Positions 14,525-27,775 of a DNA stretch of 64,000 nucleotides are shown piece after piece. The DNA lies in NCBI GenBank assembly GCA_933228675.1, contig OW121744.1, positions 20,910,111-20,974,110 of the forward strand, read 5' to 3'. The stretch comes from Stomorhina lunata (lineage: Eukaryota; Arthropoda; Insecta; Diptera; Rhiniidae). Each line of letters opens with the position of its first letter. Position 1 is the stretch's first letter. The notes beneath the pieces were generated by a model. It had not been told where the DNA came from, did no database searches, and was given only the letters and a program-made list of their open reading frames with translations. The translations under genes were made by a program, and so were the position numbers.

Positions 14525-17500
14525 AACATTTTTTTTATAGAAAAAATCCATAAAATTCTATAAAAAAGTAAAAAATTTTCTATAGAAAAAAATCTAAAAT
14601 TTTTCTATAAAAAAAATTTTAAGTTTTTCTATAGAAAACGTAAAATATTTTTCCATTGAAAAAGTCAAAAAATTTTTTATAAAAAATACATTTTTTTTAT
14701 AAAATTTTTCTATAAAAAAAAATCAGAAATTTGTATATAGAAATAATCTAAAATTTTTAAATTTTCTATAGAAAAACTCAAATTTTTTCTGTAGAAAAAA
14801 TTATCTATAGAAAAAATTTTCTATAGAAAAAATTTTCTATAGAAAAAATTTTCTATATAAAAAATTTCAAATTTTTTTATAGAAAAAAATCTAAAATTTT
14901 TCTATAAAAAAATTTAAAATTGTTGAAAAAATCTGAAAATTTTATATAGAAAAAAACTGAAATTTTTTTATTATAGAAAAATTTTGAAACTTTTGTTTAG
15001 AAAAAAATTAAAATTTTTTCTATAAAAAAAATCTAAAATTTTTCAATAGAAAAATTTAAAATTTTTCAATAGAAAAATTCATAAATTTTTCTATATAAAA
15101 AATTTAAAATTTTTCTATTAAAAAAAAATTTTCTGTAGAAAAAATCTTTAATTTTTCTAAAAATAAAATTTTAAATTTTTTTTTAAGGAAAAAATTTAAA
15201 ATTTTTCTATAGAAGTAATCTTAAATTTAAATTTTTCTATAGCAAAAAATTTAAAATTTATTCAAAGATAAAATTTAAAATTTTTCTGAAAAAAAAATTT
15301 CAAATTTTTCTATAGAAAAAATTTAAAACTAAAAATTTTTCTTTAAAAAAATCTTAAATTTTTCTTCAGAAAAAATCTGAAATATTTCGATAGAAAAAAT
15401 CTGAAAATTTTATATAGAAAAAATCTGAAATTTTTTTATAGAAAAAATCAACATTTTTTTACAAAAATAAAAAAATCTGTAGATAAACTCATAAATTTTT
15501 CTATATAAAAAATTTAAAAATTTTCTGTAAAAAAAATTAAAACATTTTTCTGTAGGAAAAATATAAAATTTTTCCTAAAATAAAATTTAAATTAATAAAT
15601 TTTTCTTTAGAAAAAATCTAAAATTTTTCGGTAGGAAAAATCTAAAATTTAAAAAAAAAAAAAATTTTTTTTTATAGAAAAAATCATTTTTTTTACAAAA
15701 ATAAAAAAATCTATAGAAAAATTCATAAATTTTTCTATATAAAAAATTCAAAATTTTTCTATAAAAAAATTAAAAAAATTTTTCTGTAGGAAAAATCTAA
15801 AATTTTTCCTAAAATAAAATTTAAAAATTTTCTAAAGAAAAAATTAAAAAGTCGTCTATAGAAATAATCTAAAATTTAAAACTTTTCTATAGAATAAATG
15901 TCAAATTTTTCTAAAAAAGAAATTTCAAATTTTTCTATAGAAAAAATTTAAAATTTTTCTTTAGAAAAAAATTGAAAATATTTCTTTAGAAAAAAATTTA
16001 AAATATTTCTTTAGAAAAAATCTTAAATTTTTCTTTAGAAAAAATCTGAAATTTTCTACTCCACAATATTTAAATCTTTCTATAGAAAAATATTTCAATT
16101 TTTCTATAGAAAAATATTCAAATTTTTCTTTGGAAAAATATTCAAATTTTTCTGTAGAAAAATACTCAAATTTTTCTATAGAAAAATATTCAAATTTTTC
16201 TATAGAAAAATACTTAAATTTTTCTTTAGAAAAATACTTAAATTCTTCTATAGAAAAATATTTAAATTTTTCTATAGAAAAATAATCAAATTTTTATAAA
16301 AAAATATTCAAATTTTTCTGTAGGAAGATATTTATATTTTTCTTTAGAAAAAATTTAAAATTTTTTTTTAGATAAATTAAAAAATTTTTCTATGAAAAAA
16401 ATTTCAAATTTTTCTATAGAAAAATATACAAATTTTTCTATAGAAAAATTTTCAAATTTTTCTATAGAAAAATTTTCAAATTTTTCTATAGAAAAATATT
16501 CAAATTTTTCTATAGAAAAATATTCAAATTTTTCTATAGAAAAATATTCAAATTTTTCTATAGAAAAATATTCAAATTTTTCTATAGAAAAATATTCAAA
16601 TTTTTCTATAGAAAAATATTCAAATTTTTCTATAGAAAAATATTCAAATTTTTCTATAGAAAAATATTCAAATTTTTCTATTGAAAAATATTTAAATTTT
16701 TCTATAGAAAAATATTCAAATTTTTCTATAGAAAAATAATCAAATTTTTCTATAAAAAAAATTTCAACTATTAGAATCTTTCTATAGAAATTTTTTTATA
16801 GAATAATTTAAATTTTTTTCTATAGAAAAATTTTAAATTTTTTCTATAGAAAAATTTTGGATTTTTTCTACAGAAAAGTTTTAGATTTTTCTTAAGAAAA
16901 ATTTTTGATTTTCTTTATAGAAAAATTTTCGGTTTTTCTATAGAAAAATTTTCGATGTTTTATATAAAGAAATTTAAGATTTTTTCTGTATAAAATTATA
17001 CATTATTTTCTATAGAAAAATTTAAAATTTTCTATAGAAAAATGTAAAATTTTAAACAGAAAAAATCTTAAATTTCTTCATATAAAAGATCGAAATCTTT
17101 AATTTTTCTATAGAAAAACCTAAAATTTTTCTACAAAGAAAATTATAAATTATTCTATAGAAAAAATTGCAAATTTTTCCATAGAAAAAATTGCAAATTT
17201 TTCCATAGAAAAAATTGCAAATTTTTTTAGAGAAAAAATTTTTAATTTTTCTGCATAAAAAATTGAAAATTTTTCTATAAAAAAATTTAAAATTTTTCTT
17301 TAGAAAAAATTTCAAATTTTTTTACAGAAAAATTTAAAATTTTTCTATAGAAAAAAATGTATAATTTAATACAGAAAAAATCTTAAATTTCTTTATATAA
17401 AATATCGAAAATTTTTCTATAGAAAAACCGAAAATTTTTCTATAAAGAAAATCAAAAATTTTTCTTAAGAAAAATCTAAAACTTTTCTGTAGGAAAAATC

Positions 17501-17740
17501 AAAAATTTTTCTATAGAAAGAATTTAAAATTTTTCTATAGAAAAAATTTAAAATTTCTATAAAAAAATTTCTATAGAAAGATTCTAAAATTTTTCTGTAG
17601 AAAAAATTTTAGATTTTTCTGTTAAAACAATTTTAATTTTTTTTTATAGAAAAATCTTAAACTTTTCTGTAAAAAAAACGTAAATTTCTTTACAGAAAAA
17701 TCGAAAATTTTTCTTTAGAAAAAAATGTATAAATTTTTTA
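14525..17740. repeat. Satellite block with 24-bp ATTCAAA units
   Basis: Degenerate core-plus-ATCTAAAA or ATTTAAAA units run from 14525 to ~16080. They are followed by a homogeneous 24-bp sub-array (ATTCAAA linker, core TTTTTCTATAGAAAAA) at about 16390-16745, then diverged units to 17740. The 24-bp period keeps one plus frame open at 16392-16739, giving an eight-residue peptide repeat (NFSIEKYS). The exact multiple of three explains it without any coding function. The block is cut at its right end by the mini-me element that starts at 17741. Confidence 0.93.
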
Positions 17741-17874
17741 TACCCTTCACCAATAGGTGAAAGGGTATTATAAGTTTGTGATTCCGTTTGTAATTTTTTT
17801 ATTAGTGATCGTAGACCCCATAAAAATTATACCGATCGACTCAGAATCGGGAGGAGAATCGATTAAGCGATGTC

Positions 17875-17906
<32 letters not shown>

Positions 17907-20369
17907 CGTCTGTCTGTCTGTCTGTTGAAATCAAGTTTCTGAAGCCCCTGGAGGATGGACTTACATAAATTATATATCAGATTTTAGGAAATTCTCCCGC
18001 AATGAACGCTATTAAATTTCATTAAAATCGGTTTATAAACACCGAAAATATCGAAAAAATACCAAAAATTAGACGAAAATTTTAAAATTTTTGATTGAAA
18101 CACACTTTTAAATAACAAGAGAAAAAAGATACTCCTGGTGTACATGTGATAATATGTTATATATCAGATTGTAGGAAATATTTTCCCAAAGCACTCTGTA
18201 AAATTTTATCAAAATCGGTCCATAAACAACTGAGATATTGCCAAAACACTAAATTTTATGTATCGCAAATTGCCCAAAGTACGCATTAGGGAATGTTTGT
18301 TGAAAAAATGAAATGCAGAAATAGGAAAATAGCACGGACATACGTACATTTTATATCAGATTTTAGGAAATTCCCCCACCAAGCACGTTATTAAATTTTA
18401 TCAAAAGCGGTCCATAAACAATTGAGATATCGCAATAACACTACATTTGATGTACAGCAAATTGCCCAAAGTACGTGTCTAAGAAATTTTGTTTACATTT
18501 TGTAAGTATTGTTTCAGCGATATCTCAGGTGTTTATGGACCGATTGTGATGAAATTTGACATCGTTCTTTATGGGAGGATTTTCTAAAATCTGATATATA
18601 TACTCCACAAATCTGATTATGAATACCATTCAAATTGTACCGATCAACTCTGAATCGGCACAAGAATCGATTTCGCGACCTCCGTCCGTCTGTCCGTCCG
18701 TCTGTTTGTTTGCCCGTCCGTCCGTCTGTTTGTTTGTCCGTCCGTCTACATGTCCGTCCGTCTACCTGTCTGTCCTTTTTTCTGTTGTTTCTGTTGTAGT
18801 CAAGTTTTTGGAGCTCCTGTTTTGTCGATATCTCAGATGTTTATTTTGATGAAGTTTAATAGTGTCCTTCGCAGGGGATTATCTAAATCCTGATGCATTC
18901 TGTAATTTGTGGTAGATATAATTTAGCGTTTAAGCGATGGTGTTTTGAACGACAATGAAATGAAATTCAGGGTGGGACAATTCAGGAGCTCCACAAATCT
19001 GGTTTTATTTAGCAGACAGGCACACTGCATTTATCTTAATTTTGTGTCTGACTTTTGAACATTATGATAACATTTGAGAATGTATTATATATCAAATTAT
19101 AGGTAATCTTCCTAGGAAGTACAAAAATGCAGCTGATTACATGATATCCATTCAAAACCTACATATGTATGTAAGTATCTCACATATCAACAAAAATTTA
19201 AATTTTTTAATTGCAATTGGGAGAAATCCGTTCACGTTTGATAATTGATTCCGTATAACTTCGCCTAAGGCAATCTCTTAGTAGCTAATAAGTGACAAAT
19301 TATAATAGATACGATGATGACATTTAGTATAAAGACGTTGTACAATATTGATATTCAGGACAATAGCGCCTAAAATAAACTTTCTAGAGGTACAACATTT
19401 GACAAAAGTATTTCTGATCTCTTGAAAAGTTCGATATTGAAAATGGGCGAGCTCTATTCACATTTAGTGAAATCTCCCACATAAACCAGACCGGGAATCG
19501 ATTTAATGCTGATAAATTAAATCATAATAAAATTGCACAAAGAACTAGAGCAAAACTTTCCAAACATCCATCGGACAGATCGAAAGAACTAAACATCCCA
19601 AATATTATTGATGAAGTGTTCATTTTAATTAATTAACTAACTTCAAATTAATAAGTAAACTTTTCCGACAAAGCTGATAACCATCCATTCAAAAGCTATA
19701 TATTTCACGTATGTATCTAAAACTAAGAGTGTATACCCTATAATTTGAAGGCTTGTATACATTGACAATCATTGTTAAAGCTTTGACCTAAATCAGTCCG
19801 CTAACTTCAGAGTTTTACATAACTAATCAAGAACTTTTACTAGTTGGATAATTCGTACGAATTAAAGTGCACAACCCTCACTGGGCACAGCGTTTTTGGG
19901 TTGCATGTCAGAATACTTAAACTTCATCAAATCGATGTGCTATTGCAAATGTAAGGGCATCTACATTTTGAAGCATCTTTTCTGCATGGTTTATCTGGTC
20001 TATCGAACTTTATTAAATGTTCGTAAAATATGTGTCTATTTTATTTCGAAGCTACTGGCTGGCTTAAATATGCATTCTCTACTTGTAGTCTAGTAATCAT
20101 TATCTTTCACAAAGGGACCACTTTAGAACCCAAGTGAAGCTTCCCTAGACATCAGCCACCTGCCCAACCTAACCTTTGGGTGCATAACTATTCTAGATGA
20201 GGACGCCACCGAAAAGGTTTTCGTTTTCCGACTCTTAACTTTGAAGACTCTTTGCATATAATACTAGTATAACCAAATATTGCTACGAATTACATTAAGT
20301 ACTTTTGGAACACCATTGGTGAAGGGTATCCAAGATTCGGCAAAGCCGAATATACCACTCTTACTTGTT
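17741..20369 (+). mobile_element. Complete compound mini-me / DINE-1-like element (~2.6 kb)
   Basis: The 5' end TACCCTTCACCAA (17741-17753) is an exact inverted match to TTGGTGAAGGGTA (20316-20328). This is followed by the hairpin ATTCGGC-AAA-GCCGAAT (20335-20351) and terminal TTACTTGTT (20361-20369). The first 27 bases also form their own hairpin. Inside are two GTCY tracts (about 17870-17925 and 18680-18775). Each is preceded by a diverged copy of the same lead-in (ACCGATCGACTCAGAATCGG and ACCGATCAACTCTGAATCGG). Three direct modules with ATATCAGATTTTAGGAAAT lie at about 17970, 18157 and 18350, and an inverted copy at about 18500-18600. The element sits inside satellite DNA on both sides. 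No transposase-like frame is present, so it is non-autonomous. The 65-residue frame at 19896-20093 has no support as a gene. Confidence 0.8.
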
Positions 20370-20660
20370 AAAGAAAAATTTCGATATCGTTAATTTTTCT
20401 ATAGAAAATTTTTGATATTGTTAATTTTTCTATAGAAAAATTCTCGTGAAGTTAATTTTTCTATACAAAAATTCTCATGTAATTATTTTTTGTACAGAAA
20501 AATTCATGTCGATAATTTTTCTATATAAAAATTCTCATTTTGATAATTTTGTAAAGAAAAATTCTAATATCGATAATTTTTCTATGGAAAAATTCTCACA
20601 TCTATAGTTTTTCTATAGAGAACTTCGGATATCAATAATTTTTCTATAGAAAAATTATAA
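20370..20660. repeat. Satellite remnant with ATATCGATAA linkers
   Basis: About nine units of TTTTTCTATAGAAAAATTCTC joined by ATCGATAA-type linkers directly follow the 3' end of the mini-me element. The same variant closes the 9880-13135 block (12840-13130). This suggests that 14525-17740 plus this piece was one array, split by the insertion, and that its terminal variant is conserved. Confidence 0.85.
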
Positions 20661-22257
20661 TGTGACTTGCCCTATTATTTCCAACTTAAAACGAGCAATA
20701 ACTTCTACAACTGTCATTTCCTGAATATTTTCAAACTTTCCAGCTTTACTCGGCTCTACCACTAGTCAGAGCAACAGTTTTAATATTTTTTTCTTTTTAT
20801 GCAAAAAACGAATAAATAAAGTTTTTAATAACGATATACAACATAAACTTGGTAACACTTTGAGCTCTCCGAACAAATGCATCTCGTAAATTTACATTGA
20901 AACTAGAAACTTTACTCGGAATTCACGAAATAATAACAGTTTTTCTTTATGAAAAGTTTTTGCAAAGAAAAACTATTGTTGATAAATTTTGTTGATGTTA
21001 TGTTTTTTTCCAAGAAAAATTGTAAAATGATGAGGAAAGAGCAAATATTAAACTGAACTTAAAAAGTTGGAGGAATACTTATACAGAGAAAAAAAGCTTT
21101 TGATATAAAATCAACATGGAATGATATTGATTTCAATTCATATTAAATTTCTATGTAATTTCGAAAACATTGCATTTGTATCAACCAAAACTTCTTTTAT
21201 TTTTCATTATAGGTTTAAGTTAATTTTAATGTAAAATTTCATGTTATTTCAATATAAAAATCCGTTTGATTTTTAAAGCTAATAGATTTTTGATTATTTC
21301 TTTATATCATCTTATGTTTTGTTACTAATATATTGTAGAACTGCTATCGAAGTACATATTAGGACTTACTTAATTCGGTCCTTAAAGCCATTAAATTTTG
21401 TTAAATCCTTTTCTACTTTAGTTCACCTTTAACTCCTTTATCTATGTACCTACTTTTTTAGTAAGTATTTTCAAAAACCCTTAGCTCTCATTTAATACAC
21501 ATACAACTGATTTGAACATCCTGTTCATTTCTACACTCCACCAAAATCGTGTTCAATTTGTTACCTTCTTGTAGCTGGACAAAAACAACAACAAAAACAG
21601 ACAGACAGACAGACAGATACTGGGAAACTTGGCCAACTTCAATAACGCCACCTCTTCTAACAAAATTATAGTGATCATCGATTTTTATTTCCCATTTCTT
21701 TTTTATCCCTTCATCTGGTTCATTTTTAATTTTTTGGCCAATGTCACTAAAATGGCATGTAATTCATATAGGAACCACCCAGAGCTAATGCAAGAAAAAA
21801 CAAAAAACAAGAATATCCGAACAAATGCTGCAGAAACTTTGCCATCAAAGCAAAATAAAAGTGTAAAAACTTTAAAACAGGAAATAAAAAATTGAGAGTA
21901 AAATGAATGAAAGGAAAAAAAGGCAGCAAAAGAAAAACTTAAGTGCATTATTTCCGGCTTTTATAAAGTTTCTCTGGAAGATTCTCTAAATATATTAAGT
22001 AAGTGGATAAAAAAAAACATGGAATGTATGTACAAAAAAATATACCAACACATACCCACTTAAGGACATAGTAGAAAAAGTTATCAATTCCTGAAAATAA
22101 CATTATAATACTCTCTCACATACATTTATAAATAATCACAGTTTTTGTTTGGTAAGCCTGGAATGGTTAAATGTATACGACAAAGGGAAGTATGCCTTTT
22201 AGAAATGAGGAAAAATTGTATTAAGAAAGTATTGGACACCAGCTCTACTTTATAATC
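20661..22257. other. AT-rich unique island with (ACAG)n
   Basis: Non-satellite DNA with an ACAG run at about 21596-21617. The plus frame at 21629-21895 (88 codons from a TTG) has one hydrophobic segment but no ATG start, splice sites or domain. The region ends where the conserved module starts at 22258. Confidence 0.4.
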
Positions 22258-22640
22258 AGGCAGCCCATACCACCAGAAGCCGATGAAATTTTTAATTTTC
22301 GTAAGTACCACGATCATTAAAAAAAACTCGTGAAAATGAGTATTAAAATCATTCAGTTGGAATTTGGATGTTAACAGAGTTGGTTGGTGCCGCTGTTAAA
22401 GAAAAGACAAAAACAAATTAGGCAAGAAACAAATCAAAATCAAATTTACAGCAACAAAATATATGGTTCGAGAGAACAAAGAAATTTAATCTCGAACATT
22501 GTTGCCACGACTCTATTATTTTTGTAAACATTGGGAATATTTTTGTAAATATTGGGAATAATTTTCAAAACAGAAATATATTTTAATTTAAAACAACTTT
22601 AGATTTTTATATTTTTTTTTTAGTTATTTTCGGTCCAAAA
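22258..22640 (+). mobile_element. Conserved module, copy 1, heading a satellite array
   Basis: It begins AGGCAGCCCATACCACCAGA, and contains CATTCAGTTGGAATTTG and AACATTGTTGCCACGAC. It ends in TTATTTTCGGTCCAAAAATT, running straight into the TTGATAAAA satellite. The same order of blocks is seen at 54840-55200 (plus) and, truncated, at 53528-53335 (minus). Sequence upstream of the AGGCAGCC start is unrelated among the three copies, so this is a true element boundary. I do not recognise the element family and see no coding frame shared by the copies. Confidence 0.75.
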
Positions 22641-25330
22641 ATTTTTCAATGGAAACATTTTTAATAAAAATATTTTTCTTTGGAGAATTGTTCGTTTGAA
22701 ATTATATTTTATAGAAAATTTTTTGATAAAAATATTTTTTTGTAAAAATGTTCAATAAAAATATTTTGAAATCTTCTATTAAAAAAAAATTTTTGATAAA
22801 AAATGTTTCTTTAGAAAAATGTTTGATAAAAAAATTTTTTATAGAAAAATTTTTTTCGAAACAAAAATCTTTGATAAAAAATTTTCGATAAAAAAACTTT
22901 TCTATAGAAACATTTTGATAAACAAATTTTCTATTGAACAATTTTTGATAAAAAAATTTTCTATGGAAAAACTTTTGATAAATAAATTTTATATAGAAAA
23001 ATTTTGGATGAAAAAAATTTGTATAGAAAAATTTGAAATATACAAATTTTGTATAGAAAAATATCTTAAAGAAATATTTTTGGTAAAAATTTTCTATAGC
23101 AAAATTTTTGGTAAAAAAATTTTCTACAAAAAAATGTTTGATAACAAAATTTTCTATAGAAAAATATTTGATTAAAAATTTTATACAGACAAATTTTTGA
23201 TAAAAAAATTTTGTAAAGAAAAATATTTTTAATAAAAGAATTTTGTATAAAAATATGTTTGATTAAAAATTTTTGGTAAAAAAATTTTTCGAAACAAAAA
23301 TTTTCTATAGAAATTTTTTGGTAAAAACATTTTTTACAGAAAAATGTTTAATAAAAAAATTTTCTATAGAAAAATTTTTGATAAAAAAATTTTCTATGGA
23401 AAAATTTCTGATAAAAAAATTTTATATAGAAAAATTTTTAATGAAAAAATTTTCAATAGACAAATTTTTGTTAAAAAAAATTTCTATGGAAAAATTTTTG
23501 ATAGAAAAATTTTTGTTAAAAAAAATTTCTATAGAAAAATTTTTCAATAGACAAATTTTTCCTAAAAAAAAATTTCTATAGAAAAATTTTTGATAGAAAA
23601 ATTTTTCATAAAAAAAATTTCTATGGCAAAATTTTTGATAAAAAAATTTTATATAGAAAAATTTTTGACGAAAAAAATTTCAATAGACAAATTTTTGTTA
23701 AAAAAAATTTCTATAGAAAAATTTATAAAAAATTTTTCTATAGAAAAAATTATAAAAAATTTTTCTATAGAAAAAATTTGATAAAAAAATTTTGTACAAA
23801 AACATTTTTGATATAAATATTTTGTATAAAAAAATTTTTGATAAGAAAAATTTTGTACAAAAAATTTTTGATATAAAAATTTTGTATAGAAAAATTTTTG
23901 GTAAAAAATTTTTACAGAAAAATGTTTGATAAAAAAATTTTTGATGAAAAAATTTTCAATAGACAAGTTTTTCTTAAAAAAAAATTCTAGAGAAAAATTT
24001 TTGATAAAAAGTTTTCTATAGAAAAATTTTTGATAAAAAAATTTTCTATAGAAAAAATTTGATAAAAAAAAGTTTGTATAAAAAAATTTTTGATATAAAT
24101 ATTTTCTATCGAAAAATATTTTATAGAAAAATTTCTGGTAAAAAAAATTTTCTATAGAAAAATTTTTGAAAAAAAAATTTTTGTTCAAAAAATGATCTCT
24201 AGAAAAATTTTTAATATATAAGTTTTTTATAAAAAAATTTTTGATATAAAAATTTTATGTAGAGAAATTTTTGGTAAAAAAATTTCTATAGAAAAATTTT
24301 TGAAACAAAAATTTTCTATAAAAAATTTTTTGATAAAAAAGTTTTTAATAGACAATTTTTTGTCAAAAAACAAATTTTGTTAAAAAAAAATTTTCTATAG
24401 AAAAATTTTTGTTAAACAAATTTTCTATAGAAATATTTTTGATTAAAAAAATTTCAATAGATAAATTTTAGTTACAAAAAAATTTTCAATAGAAAAATTT
24501 TTGTTGAAAAAATTTTCTATAGAAAAATTTTTGATAAAAAAAATTTTTATAGGAAAATTTTTAATAAAAAAAATTTTCTATCTAAAAATTTTAGTTAAAA
24601 AAATTTTGATATATAAAAAATAGTATAAAAAAAATTTTTGATATAAAAATTTTATATAGAAAAATGTTTTATAAAAAATTTTTGGTAAAAACATTTTCTA
24701 TAGAAAAATTTTTAGTAAAAAAATTTTCTACAGAAAAATTTTCTATAGAAAAATATTTTTTTTAACATTTTTAGTAAAAAAATTTTCTAGTAAAAATTTT
24801 CGAAACAAAAATATTTACAGAAAAAAGTTTTGATAAAAAAATTTTCTATAAAAACGTTTTTGATAAAAAAATTTTCTATAGAAAAATTTTTGATAAAAAA
24901 TTTTTTATAAAAAATTTTGTATAGAAAAATATTTTATAGAAAAATGTTTGGTAAAAATATTTTCTATAGAAAAATTTTTGAAACAAAAATTTTCGATAGA
25001 AAAATTTTTGATAAAAAAACAATTTTCAATAGACACATTTTTGTTAAAAAAAATCAATACGCAAATTTCTGTTAAAAAAAAATTCAATAGACAAATTTCT
25101 GTTATAAAAACTTTCAATAGACAAATTTTTGTTAAAAAAATTTTCTATAGAAAATTTTTGATAAAAAAAATGTTGATAGAAAAATTTTCTATAGAAAAAT
25201 TTTCTATAAAACAATTTTCTATAGAAAAATTTTTAATACAAAAATTTTGTATAAAAAAAATTTTGATAAACAAATTTTCTATAGAAAAATTTTTTATAAA
25301 AAATTTATGGATCGAAATGTGTATAACAAA
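22641..25330 (+). repeat. Satellite block, 30-bp TTGATAAAAAA unit
   Basis: The palindromic core TTTTCTATAGAAAA alternates with TTGATAAAAAA. The usual period of 30 bp, a multiple of three, keeps many frames open on both strands (such as plus 22819-23175 and minus 23649-24188) with KIFYRKIFDK-like repeats; these are not genes. The linker defines a direction, which is the same as that of the adjacent module. Variants include GGTAAAA, GAAACAAAA and GTTAAAAA linkers and CAATAGACAAATTTT cores. The array decays into unique DNA after ~25320. Confidence 0.92.
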
Positions 25331-27410
25331 AAATAGACATTACAATTTTCTGGGAAATAAAGTTAATTTCTAAAGATGAATCTACTATGTCAAAAGTAAA
25401 ATTTAAGTGGATAAAGATCAATAAAAAAACACATAAACGCACAAACAAACATGCATTATGTGAGCACGTGTGTGTGCCTTAGCTTATTCTCATTGGTTAA
25501 TTGTAAAGCGGTATAATCTGTTTTCTATGGGACTTATAGAAAAGACCATACAGAAGATCAATGTATGTATGACATTTGCAATATTATTGAGTCTTAGCTA
25601 AAAATATGTAAGATTTTTATGACAAATCTAATATTCAATTATTTCAATTTTTAATACTGGCAACACTGACCATCATCATAAATAAATAAAACTTAGATTT
25701 GAAAAATGTTTAACTTTTATGCAGCATAATTTTAGGTGTTAAAATAAAATCATAATAATTGTAGGCAGAGATGGAAAAGACAATTTTTTTTTTCAAGTTT
25801 TGTCAAAATATAAAAAGTTTTTAATAAAAAAAGTTATGTCAAATGTTTTTCTATAATACAAATTTCAATGACACAATTTTTTGAATTGAAAAAAATTTAA
25901 TTAATCTTAATCTTTCTGCTGAAAATTTTCATTATTATAAATTTATCGGATTTTTGACTATGAAACTAGGCATTCCTTCTCCTAGTTTTGACTACTTTTG
26001 TTAGTTTTAAGTAAAAATATTGCAATTTTTTTTGAAGAGCATTCCTTTTGGTGCATTTGTAAATAAATATCGAAACTATAAAATATGACAACAATCAAGA
26101 TGAATTATGAAAGGAATCGTTATTATACTATGAAATGTGCAACACTTTTTTTCATATATATTTTGTTATATATCAAAAATAGGTCTTTAAAACATTAGAC
26201 TTTGTAAAATAGATAGTAATTTTAATACCTTTTATATTACTTGGTAAGTGGTGATATGTATTTCAAACCACCAATAAACCGATATATTTTTTTGTCACCC
26301 ACTGTTTATACATAATGTATATGGGAAACAAATATTTATTTATTGAGTTCATTCTTAGTTACGAAAGAAATTGTATATTTTCCTTAAAATAAGTATCTTC
26401 TTGTAAATAAAAAGGTTGAAAACGAAAAATCCTTTTTAGTAAAAATTAACGGTTAATGCTTAAAATATTGGAAAATCAAGTAATGAGGACATGTTTTCGA
26501 CTTATCAACAAAATGTAAAATTTCTTCTGTTACAAAACTTTAGTTTGTTATGTGTTTCTTTAAGAGATTTGTTACACAATATTTGTTCAATATAAGAAGA
26601 GCTTCTTTTTTCATTCTTTACTCAAGTTTTTCCTCTTAGAGCTTCCAAACACCAAAAAAAAAACTCAAGCAAGAAAACGAAAAACTTTTAGAAAAACTCA
26701 TAACAAATTTTTATTGGTGCTGCTGTCGAGGTTTTTGTACTTATTTTCTTTTTTTTTTTATTTTCTTCAGAGTTAAATTTGTTTTATTTTTATTATTATA
26801 TAAAATATTTGTTTTTTCAAAGAGTTTTTAACAAAATAACGAAGCCAACATAAACATGAAATTCATTTGTAGTTAGACACGATGTAGGAAAATCTGTATA
26901 ATGCCACATCTATATTTTCCTGAATGCCGCTTTTTTTCGTTGCTCGTTTTTTCTTTTTTTTTTGAGGATAAACTTTTGATGTTTCCTTCAGTTTTTTTGT
27001 AGTTTATTTTCAAGTCTACGAAGTTTTTCCTCTAAGTACGCCATAGAGAGTAATAGTGTGGTGTAGAGTAAGAAGTTTGTTCTGTATTGGAAAAAAAAGT
27101 TTTTATTTTGGAGGAATAAAACCAACAAACATTTAAAAAGGCGAAAAATGTACTAGAGACATAACAGATATAAAATTCAAACAACATTTTTTTCGATTTT
27201 CATGTATTTCTCATAATATGACCATTGAGATTAGCAACCATAAGGAAATTTTTAAATAATAATAACAAAGTTAAATTTTAACAAAAATCATAAAATATCA
27301 TTTTAATAGCAAATAAAAGTTATTTTAAATAAAACCGATTTATTTATGTGGAAAATCGAAGAGGATAGTACGATACCCTTTGCCTCAAACGGACTGAAGT
27401 CGTTTAATCT
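25331..27410. other. Long AT-rich unique island
   Basis: About 2 kb without satellite units. It has homopolymer T and A runs, a GTGTGTGTG stretch near 25470, and a GAAGAGCTTC palindrome near 26595. No coding frame of 60 codons or more occurs here and I recognise no RNA gene or element end. Confidence 0.4.
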
Positions 27411-27711
27411 TTGATAAAAAAAATTTTCTATAGTAAACTTTTTGATAAACAAATTTTTAATAGAAAAATTTTAGATAAAAAAATTTTTCAAAAAGAAGAG
27501 AAAAATGTTTGTTTTTGTTCAGTCGATAATCTACGTTGTTACTTATGGTTTATGAACATAATTCTGAAAAGTTTTGTTTGTAAATTTAGTAATAATGCGA
27601 GGATTTCGATCTGTCTAAATTGGGGATAATCCTCTTGAAGAGATGGATTAACCAACCATCGAAACGCGTCGAGGACTTTGGTTTCTCCGCAAACATTTTT
27701 TGGCTTTTTAT

Positions 27712-27775
27712 CAATAAATTGGTCTGTTACATTAATAAATAAATGTAACAGATTTGGGATCAAATGCGAATATTC
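27712..27775 (-). other. Hairpin island, copy 1 (reverse)
   Basis: On the minus strand it reads ATTCGCATTTGATCCCAA followed by an 11-bp perfect inverted repeat (TCTGTTACATT and AATGTAACAGA, 27723-27752) with an 8-nt loop, then CAATTTATT. This is the best-paired of five copies in the window. Confidence 0.75.

Noticed and set aside
19896..20093. 65-codon plus frame inside the mini-me element.
   Set aside because: It lies in an element family that carries no proteins and has no ATG context, domain or conservation visible in the other copies.
21629..21895. Plus-strand frame of 88 codons with one hydrophobic segment.
   Set aside because: It starts at TTG, has no ATG before codon 42, no splice or promoter context and no recognisable domain.
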